Source: Lanius collurio
Lineage: Eukaryota; Chordata; Aves; Passeriformes; Laniidae
Assembly (NCBI GenBank): GCA_020086605.1
Contig: JACBWW010000039.1
Span: forward strand, 248,001-312,000
Reading direction: 5' to 3'
Length of the DNA stretch: 64,000 bases
Shown here: in pieces, positions 11,501 through 24,433 of the stretch
Numbering within the stretch: position 1 is the stretch's first letter
Layout: each line of letters begins with the position of its first letter
Translations under genes and position numbers: made by a program
The notes under the pieces: generated by a model
What the model saw: only the letters and a program-made list of their open reading frames with translations
The model's database searches: none
What the model was told of the DNA's origin: nothing

Positions 11501-14500
11501 TTTGTCCATGGGGCAAACACATCATTTTTTTGGTACCAAAGCAGTATTTTCAAGAGTGTGGTGTCAGCTGCAAAGGGGCAAGCAGTTAAGCACAGACTTT
11601 GCAGACCTGGGGTGCCAGCTTGCTACAGTATGCTGCAGGAAAAGAAAATATTTTGCTATTGTTACTTCTCTTAATGAACAATGGCAGCAGGAGTGAATCT
11701 ACCAAATGCATCATGAAACAGCAGGATACAAGTGTTGCAGGGAAAAGCTACCAGACATCTCACAGAGTAAGGGATATTAGCAGCAGCATGGAAATGGCAC
11801 AGATCTCCTGCCCAAGAAAACCAGCCTCAGAGAGGCCTTCACCATGGTGAGGTAAGAAACCTTACATACTCACTGTATTGACCCAGATATTTTCCTACCT
11901 GCAGTATTTTCCTTTGTAGAGCAGAAATCAGCAGAGAAATACTCCTTAAACCCATGGTGTGGGTGGCAGCCCAGAGACTCGCTCCTGCCAGAGCTGAACT
12001 GTGAACTCCTAAGCCCAGAGTGCTAGGAAAAACGTGTTCCCTGGGAAAATTGCTATCTAGCAGCATTTTCCTCCCCCCCTTTTATTTTTTTTAATATACA
12101 AATGCAAATAGCACTGCACTCACAGACTGCCAGCAGCAATAATGTAAGGGAGCCACAGCCTGCCCCTCTCATGTAACACCTTCCCGATTACTCCTGCCAT
12201 CCTGCACAATCAATACTCATTACAGCCACACTGTCACTTTGCCAGCAAGGAGTAAAATGGTGATGATAACGATGATGGGGTAATAGAAACATTCATCCTA
12301 TGCACATTGGTAATCCCAACTCACTCATGTGTTCCAAAGGCATTAGGGTGGATGTGCTCTGAATCCAGAGAGGTTCAGATCAGATCACACAGCTGTGTGA
12401 ACTGTTCTGACCATAACCCCTCAAAGTTAATTAAAACATCATGTGCCTCCAAACCAGGGCCTGTAAATAAACATTTTTCATAGGTACTCTCATTCATGAG
12501 AACATAGAAGACAGATTGCATCAGTAGCAGGAGGCATCTGCCATTCTTTGAGGTGAAAAAAGCCCAAGCTCATCCTCCCCCACTGCCAGATGCTGAACAG
12601 TGGTTTGGGAGCACAAGATCCAGCAGCAGCAGCTCTGTTGTGAGACTCAGCACTAGAAGCTCCTTGTGTGTAGCCCACACTCAGCATCATCCAAGGAGTC
12701 AGCTGTAGTGGGCAGAGCAGGTTTTCCTACCAAAGCATGATCTGAACACTGTCACCCCAGGCAGGCTGCCCATGGGGTCAGTGATGACCCAAGAGCACAG
12801 TTTATCCCCGAATCTCACAGTACCTTCATGGCCATAACATACAGCAGAACACCCTGAGCCCTGCAAATCTCATACACACACAAAGCTGTCTTTCAATCAG
12901 GCATGCCTAAAACCCAAACACAAGCTCTCATGAGCATTTGAATGCCAGACTCCTCTGTGCAAAGTTCATTTAAGTCACACAATTCAGACACATAGGGATT
13001 ACCTTTTTACTCCCGTGCTACACATACCAGACTCAGATGCTGAACCAGGTAACTATGGGCATTGCACTGTTTGGTGAAACAAAGGAGGAAAGTCAGACTG
13101 TGTGGCCAGCTAGGTCTGGCTGTCAAAATAGAACATTTAACCAAGACAAATAAATAGAAAAAGAAAAGACTGAAGACAGGCTAAAAATCCATCAACGAAA
13201 GTTGTGCTGCATGGTCGAGGTTGGAACAGAGCCCTAGTGTCCTCCAAATCCATTGCTTTCTGATCCATACCAAAACTCAATTTATTCCCTTCTCCTCCCA
13301 CCAGGGACAAGATTTATGCAAGACCCAAGCAGGCCAGTGTCAAATCAAAAGGCATCAAACATACAGAGTTCTGCTTTACCTATCACAATGCAAATTATAT
13401 CAGCCATAAGCCATAAAAGAGCTCATTTCAAACAACAGTAATTTAACAGAGTTATTCCAAGGAGAACTAGTGGCTGTATTTGTTTTCTTTCTGATACTGC
13501 AATAGGAAACCATGCATGAAGTTTATTAAGCCATGCTAATTGTCTTTCTGTTCTAGTACATTTTAGCCATATGGAGAATCTGGCTGGCACTCAAAATACA
13601 AAATTGTTATTTGGGGGAAAATATCCTGAAAAGCTTCAACTGCTCCAATTGTTAATTTCTTCAACAATGTGAATAATACATAACCAAAATGTCAGCCTGG
13701 ATGTGGTACAACATGTTGGAATCCATCAGAGGAAGGTAATTTGCAGACCCTGAGGAGAGCCAGGCAGGAAAATACCCGAGTTCACATGAAACATTGGCTG
13801 TAACCTGAAGGGCTCGTGCTCCCCGGGGAGAGTGGGCAACTGTGCTGGGGCAGAGCCCACCCAGACACCAGCGCTGTGTCGTGGAGAAATCCCTCCCAGG
13901 GCAGCCAGGGGTCCAAGCTGAAGGCTGGAGATACTAAACCTGTGGGGAGAAAATGGAGTCAGGTTCAGATCTCCAAGTCTGTCTTTCACTGTGACCTTGG
14001 GAGAAGCCCAGAGAGCCCCACAGCTCATCCAGGGACACAACCCCTGCCCAGGCTGCTGGGCACTGAGTGGGAGAGAGAGGTTCAAAGGGAAGAAAGGTGA
14101 TGCTGGACTTACTGATACCATTTCCATGAATCAAAAAGTTCAAAAAGTTTACATGCAGAAACAAAAGCCTGGAAGAAGCCTTCTCAGCATAGAGAACCCC
14201 CTAAAAGTTACATGTAATTTTTCAGGTGAAAAATCTCTTTCAGGTGGTAAATTCTTATTCAGATACAATTCACATGGGAAATATCAGCAGAAGTTGAGAC
14301 TTGAAAGTTTATCACTGTCAACTACCTTTGTTAAACTTTCCAGACCCTTTCAACCATGTATCAGTATCAATACACAAGATTTGAATTTAATAATCATTTG
14401 CATGCCTTGCCTAATTATTTTTATATTAGATGTATGATTTTCATTTTACTGAAAGATGACACAATGACAATAAATTAATTCCAAGAAACATTTTACATGC

Positions 14501-15577
14501 CATCATTTTTTTGCTACCCTCAGGACATATTTTTTTGTGTGCTGCTGTAATTCATGCCACCATTTGAAACAATGACTTTCAGTAAGGTTAGCCATAAAAC
14601 AAGTCAGGACTGATAGTCTTATGATACAATCCAGTTATTTATGAAAAAAGAGATTTTATTTTATTACTCCCTTCTAACCTAAACAATAAAATGTAATGAC
14701 TTGCTGCTGAGAAGGAAGACACGAGCACCAAATCATGACATATGAGATATAGTAAATATGAATGATATGGTGGAGTTTTATTTTTAAATATTTAAAATAA
14801 TACTGATCATGGATTAATAGAATTTATAGTTGCATGATTCTCAGCTTTTTCATTACCTGGTTCTGAACCCCAGAACCAGCAGAATAATTAATGTGTTATG
14901 TATTTCTTTATAACTCATGGATTACTTAAGGTGAATATTAAGAACAAGGTAAAATGTACAAAATACCTGAAAGCAAATTGTCATCTAGGTGAGCTTGAGG
15001 AAAATCCACGTGCACACCCAGTGCCATAACCAACTGTTTGAGCAGTAACTTTGAGAAAGGTAATAGAATATTGTCAGAAATGGAGGGTGGGCTGTACCAA
15101 AGCCTTCATCCACACTGCCCAAGAGGATGCTCTTGGATGAGCACAACAGCCATGCCTGGAAGTGTGGCCATCCTCCAAAGGCCCTCATCAGAGCCTGGAG
15201 GAAAAGTGGAGGCTTTCCTCCAAATACATCCTGCAGCCTGGAAAGGATGGGCAGGCAAGGCTGGTCCCCCACACCCCTGCACAGAGTTTGTACCAGCTCC
15301 TCCTTGAGGACATCCCACTCTGCAACCTCTGCCTGCCCAGCAGCTGGAAGCTCCCTGCCCTGAAACATGGGGCTGGAAGGCCTTGAAAATTGTCTTCTGC
15401 AGCTTCATCCGTGGGAGCTAAAGCAAATCAGGATGGCTTTACACCAAGAGTCTACCACAAGCTCTATCTTAAATTGCAATGAACTACTTAATGCAAATTG
15501 TAGCTGGGCATTACACAGTACTCCAGCAGCAAAAACTGTGGGTTTGAGGGTTTTTTGTTTATGCAAGCAGTCAGTGG
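8578..15577. other. Intergenic stretch, nothing recognised
   Basis: Seven kilobases of mixed AT- and GC-moderate sequence. I found no exon with a family signature, no CR1 fragment and no long simple repeat. Small, old repeats could be missed by eye. Confidence 0.5.
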
Positions 15578-15688
15578 AAAATGGCACTTGAGGACATGAT
15601 TGAGTGGTGAACACAGCAGCATTGGGTTAGGGGTTGGACTTTGTGACCTATGACGTAATTTTCAACTTTATCTATTCTATGATTCTAT
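15578..15688 (+). mobile_element. CR1 LINE 3' terminal fragment
   Basis: Diverged CR1 tail with recognisable blocks: ATGGCACTTGAGGACATGAT, GAGTGGTGAACA, GGGTTAGGGGTTGGACTT, and a terminal CTATTCTATGATTCTAT. The terminal octamer-like repeat is the CR1 hallmark and fixes the orientation. The copy is heavily mutated and only about 110 bp long. Confidence 0.75.
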
Positions 15689-16595
15689 AAAAAAGAGAAA
15701 CCAAGATCAAATATTTTGTTTCTTCTCATTTTTCTGTGCCTTGCTGTATGACAGAAGAAGGATTTTCCCTAACTTCAACACAACAATTCATGCACTGCTG
15801 CTGGACTAAGCACAGTTGGTCCTGAGTATAACCAGGCTCCAAAGGAAGCTCATAAATCCATATTTCTCCAGCCTGTTGGGAACTTCCTTCCAAACAGAAA
15901 CTGCTGAAGCCAATTGTTCTATGGATCTCAAGTGATTATTAGAAAAAACCCAGGATGACATGAAGCATCTCCCAGGAAAAGACAGTATTTTCTGTACCGT
16001 GAGAAATGTTAGAGAGCAAACAAGCCCACTCCCCCACTCCCATGCTTGACACATCATCCCCACCTCACAACAAACCTTTTGTTTTGCTTGCTGAAAACCA
16101 GCAGGAGAAAAAGGTTTAAACAAAACAATAATCAGATACCATCACATAGGCTCTCCTGCTTAAACTGCATGGGGAGCCGCATGACTCACTGCTTCAGTCA
16201 CGCAGCAGAGGAATGAGTGAAGCTGCAGTGAGGAAGAGTAACTTCCATGACAACTTTTTCTTCCAATAGAGTTCCATTTTCAGCATTAGAAGGAGATTAT
16301 TCTTTCCACAGTACTTATAGGCATGCAGGCATCTGCTACCAGATGGAGCCAAGCCTCACGTCGTTTTAACACCTTTATGAATGCATGAGAATGGTTTACT
16401 CATCCCAGTCCTTGACAGGGGCTTGCTAAACAAAGGGAATGAAGAGCCTCTCATGGTGCTCATCCCCATCTGGCAGTTTTGGAAAGCCAGATACAAAGGC
16501 CAAGTTTTGCACGGCCTCAAGAGGAACTGGCTGCAGAGGTGACCTTACTGAAGTCTCCAGGATTTAGTCCTCCCTCCACAGAGCTAACTCAGCAC

Positions 16596-16780
16596 CACAG
16601 AATCACAGAATGGTTTGGATTGAAAGCGATCTTTAAAGGTCATCTGGTGCAATCTCACTGCCACGAGCAGGGACATCTTCCACTAGATCAGGTTGCTCAG
16701 AGTCTCCAATCCAGCCCTGAGTGTTTGTAGGGATGGGGCACCCACCACCTCTCTGGGCAACCTGAACATCTCAGCACCTA
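16596..16780 (-). mobile_element. CR1 LINE 3'-end fragment
   Basis: Reverse-complement CR1. It opens with AGAATCACAGAATGGTTTGG, then a TTTAAAGGTCATCTGGT block, GAGCAGGGACATCTTCCACT, AGATCAGGTTGCTCAGAG, and a block matching the CACCACCTCTCTGGGCAACC segment. Similarity is lost after the AACATCTCAGCACC block. The element is 5'-truncated. Confidence 0.88.
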
Positions 16781-17737
16781 CAAGGGGAAGGGACTTGCAG
16801 CCCAAGCCACCAAACATGCACAGAAGCTGTCTGGGCAGCCTCCTGCTATCTTGTCTGTTTTTAGTTTTGCTGCTTTTCCTCACTTTTGCCATTCCTTGGG
16901 CTAACCTGCACCCTATGGGTGTCATTGTACCACACTCCACCTTAAGCCTGTGTGGGCCCAACAACCTTGGGATGCTCCCCTTCCCTCCCATTTATTCCAC
17001 AAATCATGTGTTCAAGTGAAAGAGGGGTTTACAGCCCTGGAATTTTGCAAATGGGAAAGATAAGCTCTAATGAGGGAGAAGTACGGATGTTTTTGCATCA
17101 AACAACAATTACTGAACATACTTCCTTCTGAAGATTAAAAGGGGTCTTAAAAAAATAATGAACACACCTGGGTTTATGCATTCAAATGAGTCCTAAAACT
17201 CAAAGAATCTGAATTAGCTTCATTTCATCGGGGAAGAATATTTTATAAATGTAATTTATACATACTAGAGACTTAATCTGGACTTCCACATAAAAGCTTG
17301 AGAGTAAAAAATAAAAATTTAAGTGAAACATCCTTTCAGTTCCTCATTTCTGGTGGTTTGCCTTTGAAATTACAGAAAGTAAGCAGCAGCAGAGAAAAAG
17401 GAGGGCAAGAAAATTTTCATATGTCCACCTTTACTAGTGACACACATCAGCATTTCCTTCCCTGCACAACCTTCATTGCTATTTGCATTTTGATCAGTTT
17501 TGTGTGGTCCATTACACAGTCAGTGAGGCACAGAACTTGGTAGCATCCTGATCATCAGAGAAGATCTAAGTTAATTCTAGGTTTATCTGAGAATATAGGT
17601 AATAAGAAAAAAATAATAGGAATAATAATAAAAATATCACCTACTAGCACTACTTATCTGATGCAAAATCAAGTGCAAACTCCCCCTTACTAGAGGGACA
17701 CCCTGTGCTGCACACGTGGAGTGGTGCCACACATCAT

Positions 17738-18105
17738 AGAAGAGAAGGCTCCAAGGACACCTCAGAGCAACGTCCAGCACCTGAAGGGGCTACAAGAGAG
17801 CTGGAGAGGGACTTTGCACAAGAGCAGAGTGACAGTACTGGGGGAAATGACTTCAAGCTGACAGAGGGCAGTCTCAGATGAGATACCAGGAAGAAATTTT
17901 TCCCTGTGAGGGTGCTGAGGCACTGGCACAGGTTGTCCAGAGAAGTTGTGGATGCCCCATCCCTGAGAGTGTTCCAGGCCAGGTTGGAGGAGGCTTTGAG
18001 CAACGTGGTCTAGGGCAAGGCAACCCTGTCCACAGCAGGGGGGTTGGGAAAAGATGATCTTTAAGGTCCTTTCCAACCCAAGCCCTTCTGTGACTCTATG
18101 ACTCC
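17738..18105 (+). mobile_element. CR1 LINE 3' fragment
   Basis: About 370 bp of the 3' part of CR1 in forward orientation. Blocks include AGAAGAGAAGGCTCC, CAGCACCTGAAGGGGCTACA, GAGCTGGAGAGGGACTTT, GGAAGAAATTTTTCCCTGTG, GTTCCAGGCCAGGTTGGAGG, GATCTTTAAGGTCCTTTCCA and the terminal TGACTCTATGACTC. This is the best-preserved copy of its subfamily in the window. It ends about 60 bp before the purine octamer array and gap. Confidence 0.92.
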
Positions 18106-18164
18106 AGGCAAGCTGAACTGTGGTAACTGTGTATGCTCCTCTTGTTCAAAAAAAATGTGGGGAG

Positions 18165-18218
18165 GGAGGAAAGGAGGAAAGGAGGAAAGGAGGAAAGGAG
18201 GAAAGGAGGAAAGGAGGA
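18165..18218 (+). repeat. (GGAGGAAA)n purine octamer microsatellite
   Basis: Six perfect GGAGGAAA units and a partial seventh run directly into the N gap. The tract is pure purine on this strand, so its true length is unknown and probably lies partly within the gap. Confidence 0.95.
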
Positions 18219-18617
18219 NNNNNNNNNNNNNNNNNNNNNNNNNNNNNNNNNNNNNNNNNNNNNNNNNNNNNNNNNNNNNNNNNNNNNNNNNNNNNNNNNN
18301 NNNNNNNNNNNNNNNNNNNNNNNNNNNNNNNNNNNNNNNNNNNNNNNNNNNNNNNNNNNNNNNNNNNNNNNNNNNNNNNNNNNNNNNNNNNNNNNNNNNN
18401 NNNNNNNNNNNNNNNNNNNNNNNNNNNNNNNNNNNNNNNNNNNNNNNNNNNNNNNNNNNNNNNNNNNNNNNNNNNNNNNNNNNNNNNNNNNNNNNNNNNN
18501 NNNNNNNNNNNNNNNNNNNNNNNNNNNNNNNNNNNNNNNNNNNNNNNNNNNNNNNNNNNNNNNNNNNNNNNNNNNNNNNNNNNNNNNNNNNNNNNNNNNN
18601 NNNNNNNNNNNNNNNNN
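18219..18617. other. Assembly gap (399 N)
   Basis: This is a run of undetermined bases. It begins inside the purine octamer array, so the array itself most likely caused the break. Sequence resumes with ordinary AT-rich DNA. Confidence 0.99.
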
Positions 18618-21600
18618 ATACTTTTAGCTGTAAGGCCATCTGGTAAGAGGGATATAAAGCAAATTTTAACTTGCTCTCAAAACACAAGCATAGTTGAAAA
18701 CTAGATTAACTATAGTCCATTTGAGTTCACTGGAAATGTACCAACCAGAAAATTAGATTGATCACCACTAATCTCCATCTCCATCACTGCTGGTCCCTGG
18801 TTGAGCCCAGGGATAGAACCAGTAGAGCCAAATGGGAGGAAATTGAATCAAGGGTTTGAGTGTATGTCTTCGATAATTTTTAAGGAACAGACAGGCAGAC
18901 CAGGCCACTCTGAGCTTCCAACCTCTTGTGATGGAGAAGATGCAGAGAATTAAACTGCAGAAACTTTGTCCAGAATTTTGAACTGTGACTAAAAGATGAT
19001 TTTAGCCTTATTAACCCAGTCAAGCAATTCCTTCCAAGTCTGACCCTTAAGTGTAAACATGCAGTGGATAAATACTACAAGGTATTCACAAGTCCTGCTC
19101 CTTTTATTGCTTTAGAAGAGTTTAGTGTATACAAACCCTCTCAAAGGCACAGGTTATGCATGCTCTACAGAGAGAGATTCTGCAAATTCCAGGCAGTGAA
19201 GAAAGGTTCTGCATGTTTGTGACATTCAAAGGTAGAGCTGGCTGAGATGACAATTATGTCCATTGCAATAGAAATGTCTGTCTGTGCTGAGAATTTCCTT
19301 AAGAAAAACCAAGCCACTTCCTGATGTTTAAATTCCTCATAGAAGAGCCAAGGGAGAAAACCAAAACAACAGAACAACAAAATATGTGACTGTTGATTTA
19401 CATTAACCTCATTTTTGAATCACTAGGACATGATCCTTCTCTGCTGAGCCCAACCTGAGATGCTGAAGTAGCCTTTAAGCCACCCCTTCCAAGTCCTGTA
19501 TCCCTGACCTAGCTGTGCAGCACGTCAGCAGTGTGTCCTGATTTACTGAGTGATTCAGGGGTTAAGTATTATGGGTCAATGTAGTCTTCATTTAGACACA
19601 GCTTTCTAGCATTAATAGTAATCTCAAAAAATATTATGTTGATTATTTCTACATCTCACTGACCCTGAGCCATATCTTTATTTTTCAGCTGCCTTCCCCC
19701 TTGCTACTGCTCTATTTCCTTCCTAAGTTTTCAACTAAATCCAAGTCATTGACGTAATTCAGGCATTTTGAGGGCAAAACAACACCCACCCTTGATCCTG
19801 ATCCAGAAGTTTTTAAAAACCATACTGAGGTCAAGTCATTAGGATTTCTCAGCTGGCCCAAGAACCACATGGAAGGAGCTCCCAGGTGCTGAACAACTCC
19901 AAGGCACTGTTTCTTAGACTACAACAGCTTCTGCTGTAGTTCACCGAGGGCCTCAGCAGCTGCCAACACTGGTTGCTAAAGAAGCTTTCTCAGTTTAGCA
20001 GACAAAAGCTGGATTTCACCTGTGTAGCACTCATACACATGAGCAAAAATAAGACATTAAATGACTCTCACTTCAAGAAATGATGTATGAACCAGTGTTA
20101 AAGATTTAAGCTCTCCATTTCCAGACAATTCTGCCCCTTACTTCATCTCGAGTAAGAGAAAAACTACCCTCAGGGACTCCCCATTTGACAATACTGAGAG
20201 ATTATCAGCACTAAAGCCATAATCTCAACTGATGCCAGAGTTTATGTTCAAATATTGCTGGTCTCTACTTGGTTCTTCTAGTCTTGAATTTTCAATATTT
20301 GCCTTTAGAAAGACATATCCCCGGTGTTGTTATTAACAATACTCTACTTTGAACATTACTTGAGCTGTTAAGGAAAGAAAGCTGGAGGTTTCTGATAGGT
20401 AAAACATCAGAGAGCAAGAAAAGCCACAACCAGTGTTAAGAGAGAATCAGAAAATTTGTAATTGAACAGTAGTTAGAAGATAGCAGCATCCAACTACACC
20501 CCCCACCTCTAAGAGGACATCACTATATAAAATTTTTAGTATCTTGGCTATTAACAGGGCTACATGTGCAAAGCTGGTTATGAAACAACTCTCCAGTATT
20601 ACTGACAAATTATCTGAACCTGCAACATTTTCTGTTTTAATAATCTCTGACAATCTTTGCTTCACTACCTCTAGTAATCAAATACTACAGCAGCAGAAAT
20701 ATTAACCTTGAAAAGTTGCATGAAGTGCAAAGCTGGGCACATATTTTGGCAATTTAACTGCCCTTTACCCTGTGCAGTTAAATAAGCTATGTGATTTCCA
20801 TCTGCTTTGTGGGACTAGCATGCTGGATAGATGTTGGAACAGACCTTTTCTGCATCTGGTAAATGGATTCCCTGCTTCACCCAGCCACGAACCAAGATCT
20901 TCACCAAGGTGCTGGTACTACTCTGGCAAAATTGGAGGGCTGACAAAAGGTGGGCTGAGCTACTCTCAGATGACCTCAAAATAGCAATGACAACATCTCA
21001 GAATTTCATATTTTAGGAAACTGAACCAAAGTGTAACGCTCTTAGCTACAATTCCACAGGAAAAGGACAGTTTCTCCTATGTATGTCCTAGGAACATCTT
21101 CCAGTAGCTTTTGCTGAGGCTTAAACCAGCCAGCTCACACACACTGAGCATGCTGTTAGCTGGCCGAGTTACAGCACACAGGCTGCTTGCCAGGACTCAT
21201 TCAGAATAAAGCACTCAGTAACTGCAGCTTCAGACATATCTATCTGCATCCCAGTGTGACTTGTCTGCTGGATTGCACTACCACGATGGGCTAAGAAACT
21301 GGAACAAAAATTATCTCAGGATAAAACAGGCACTAGGTCCAGCACTCGGGGAGCTAAAGGCACCTGGGCCATGGCAGCCCGTGCTCTGGCCTCTTTGCAC
21401 TAGACCTGCTCTCTCCCTGCCAAGTGATTTACCCAGCTATTCTCCAGAAAGTGCCACAGCCCTGGGGAGAGCTGTGGGCTCACAGCAATCTGCAGCAGCC
21501 AAGCCACGTCCAGGCTTCCCATTACATGTTTGTGGTGCAGAGGCATTCAGCTCCCCACAGATCATGGTTGGGCTGGAGGCAGTGAGAAGGGACACACAGG

Positions 21601-23088
21601 TTGCAGGGAAAGCAGCTGGAGCCCAGCCTCTGACACAGCAGCCTCCGTCAGTCCTATGATGGTCCTTGCCAACAGCTCCACTCATCACTCACTTGCTCAG
21701 GCCACAAAGTGCAGCCCTGTGATATGTGTGGATATTCCAGATGGTGCTGAAAGGATAAAGTTTTTGTGACAACAACTTTTCACTTGAGATTTCACTCTAA
21801 CTTAAAACAGGTTTCTTGCCTGTTGGTTTTAATGTGATAATAATTGTTAGACTAACAGAGGCTCACATCACACTCATAACTGCTATCAAACAATGAAAAG
21901 CTTTAATTTCCCATTGCTGAAATGGAAAATATGGATGGGAAGTTGGAACTGCCCAGACAACTCCCTCATCTCTGTGCTCACCTATTTCAAAAAGGGAAAG
22001 AAGCATGGCTGCACTGTCACCCTATTCCAGTAAATAAGGATCAGGTCTTTACCAGTTATTGCAGTGATGTCACCAATCCTTTGGTGATCAGTGGCATAAA
22101 GTCTGTGACAGTTGTACTACAGTGATTCCCTGGAGATGGGTCCAAGTCACATGGGGCTCCACTCGGGAACAAATCTGCTCCCTAAGGGTTACAATGACTA
22201 CATTTGCAGCAATGTTTTTTTCTCCTTAGCTTTGTATTCAATATTCCAATTTCCTGCTTGCTGGGACAGTTTGTCTGTTAACACAAACCATTGCGAAGAT
22301 CCTTACAGAGCCATCAATCTGCTCATGTATATTCCAGATCTCAGAGCCATTTGCTCTTCCTCCTCCTGCCCAGGGCCTCTTACCACCATATCCTACCCCA
22401 TGAGGCTCAGTTGCAGAATCACTGCCATGCTCCAAAGGATGCAACATTAAACACCTACCCACCTCTTCCTGAATTTCACTGCTGCATCCTAAGAGGCAGG
22501 ATGTGGATTCATGTGGCTGACACCAGGTACTTCACATCTGCTTTTTCACAGCCCTGACACTGACCTGCTCAGGTAGCTGAGGGGGTGGGAACAGCAGTGA
22601 CTGCTAGATCTGAGCTGAGTGGCAGCAGAGGTGCCTGCTGCACACCCCAAGAGGCCTCATGTCCCGAGCAGAGCTTCTCCTGCAGCTCCAGAGTGGGTGG
22701 TTGCCTTATACAGAGAGAGGATTGCAGATCACAGTGTCCCAAATATCTCCTGTGGTCTCACTTTACTCAAGTTACTGATCACCACTTTGCCTTTCAAGAC
22801 ATCTGATTTTCCACACGCCTCACTGCAGCTCACTTCACGTTCCAGACCTAAACTCTAGAAACTGCAACTGGCACCAGCCCAGCCCTGCATCTGGCCTTCA
22901 TTCCTCATCTGAAAAATAGACACTCCATTCACCCCACAGAAGCCCAGAAATAAAAAAAAAAATGGGAGCTATTATTTGCCTTCAGCAGATTTCCTCCTTC
23001 TTGCCCTCTGAGTGTCATCCATGCTAATGGATTACACCAGTCTGCTTCCCTGGAGAATCATGGAACCTCTCTCAAGTCTTTTGTTGGC
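18618..23088. other. Intergenic stretch, nothing recognised
   Basis: No gene or recognisable repeat after the gap. Several A- or T-rich patches are present but none forms a defined array. Confidence 0.5.
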
Positions 23089-23121
23089 CAAAGCCCATCT
23101 GCCAGCAGAGAGCACCAAGCC
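23089..23121 (+). repeat. 33-bp direct repeat, copy 1
   Basis: The segment starts CAAAGCCCATCTGCCAGCAG and is identical over 33 bp to 24401-24433. The shared AAGTGCAGC that follows is adjacent here but is separated by 10 bases in copy 2. Confidence 0.85.
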
Positions 23122-24400
23122 AAGTGCAGCTCTGGAAGGCTTGTTTACGAGAGTTTTAGTCTAAAAGTTTGACGCAAAGTATGAATTCTAGTTAAAAAGA
23201 GACTCAGATATTTGTCTGAAATTCATACTCAAGCTACAGACAGTCAACCCATTTGACCCAGCACAATAAGGTACAAGGGTTCAGGAGGAAAGAAGGGGTG
23301 GTGGGGTTCTTTAAACCATTAAAAATGCAGACTTGAAAAATGGGTCTTTCCTGTGTAATACTCCATTCATGCCAATGAAAAAACAGGATTTGATTTGGAG
23401 GAAATGAAAGGCAATGTCTTTCTTGCCTAACAGCCTTTACTTTCCAAGCAAACAGGGATGGGAGTAGCGTAAGAAAAAAACCCACTGACCTAAGGATAGT
23501 TCCAGCACTCAGCAGCTTGCTGAGCACTGAAGCTGCACTGACAGAGTGATGGGTCCCAGGGGTGGTTAAAAGAGTAAGGCCATGAGAAAAAACCCCAGGC
23601 TTTTGGAGAGCAGTAGGAGAATCTTCACAAGACATGGGAAAAAAAAAAAAAGCATATAAATAGTAGCTATCATTAGCACATGCATACAGACTGAAGGGGA
23701 ATGCAAGGCACTGATCATCATACCACAAATGTTCTTTTAAGACATGATCAGAATATTTCTAATTTATCTCCATGTTTATAAAGGTTTATGCATACTAGGA
23801 TTGCACTGCATGTGAGATGTCTATCCACATAGGAAATATTTTTGTCCTCAGCATCTACCTGTCTCACCATAAAGAAAATGCATCTCACCAAACAAGTGTG
23901 GGTATTTACTTCTTACTGGGCTGTTTCACAGCAGAACACCATCAGCACACCACCAGGGTGCACTGGAAATGATGCAGTGCTCTGTGTTGGAAGAAAACCA
24001 GATCTAAACCAAAAAACTCCTTAGGTTTTCATGATAATTAGGTGCCTGTAACACCTTCTGCCTCCCAGGGAGGGAGGGAAAGAAGTAATTATCAGCCATC
24101 CAAACTCCCTGCTACACAAAGAGGGCTCCCACGCTCCTGTCAGCTGTGACAACAGCCACTTCTCTGTGGGCAGCACCTGTCCTCTCCCGCTGCCTAACAG
24201 CAGCTGAACGAGGCTGCTTTCACCACTCTGCCTGTGCTGGCATGGGCCACCCTCCTGCACAACACAAACTGCCTCGCTCAAACCAAGGAGCTCATTCTCA
24301 GCCATCTCCAGAGCACTTTGGAGAGAGAGGGCTGATGAGTACCAGTCTCAACACTCACATCTGCAATCTGTAGAGATCAGCTTGTGGGATCACATCTGGT

Positions 24401-24433
24401 CAAAGCCCATCTGCCAGCAGAGAGCACCAAGCC
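24401..24433 (+). repeat. 33-bp direct repeat, copy 2
   Basis: Exact match to 23089-23121, lying 1.3 kb further along in the same orientation. It is followed by an extra AGCTCTTGGC before the shared AAGTGCAGC. Confidence 0.85.

Noticed and set aside
18098..18687. Long open frames spanning the N gap
   Set aside because: They are artefacts of undetermined bases; the flanking part is only the purine repeat.
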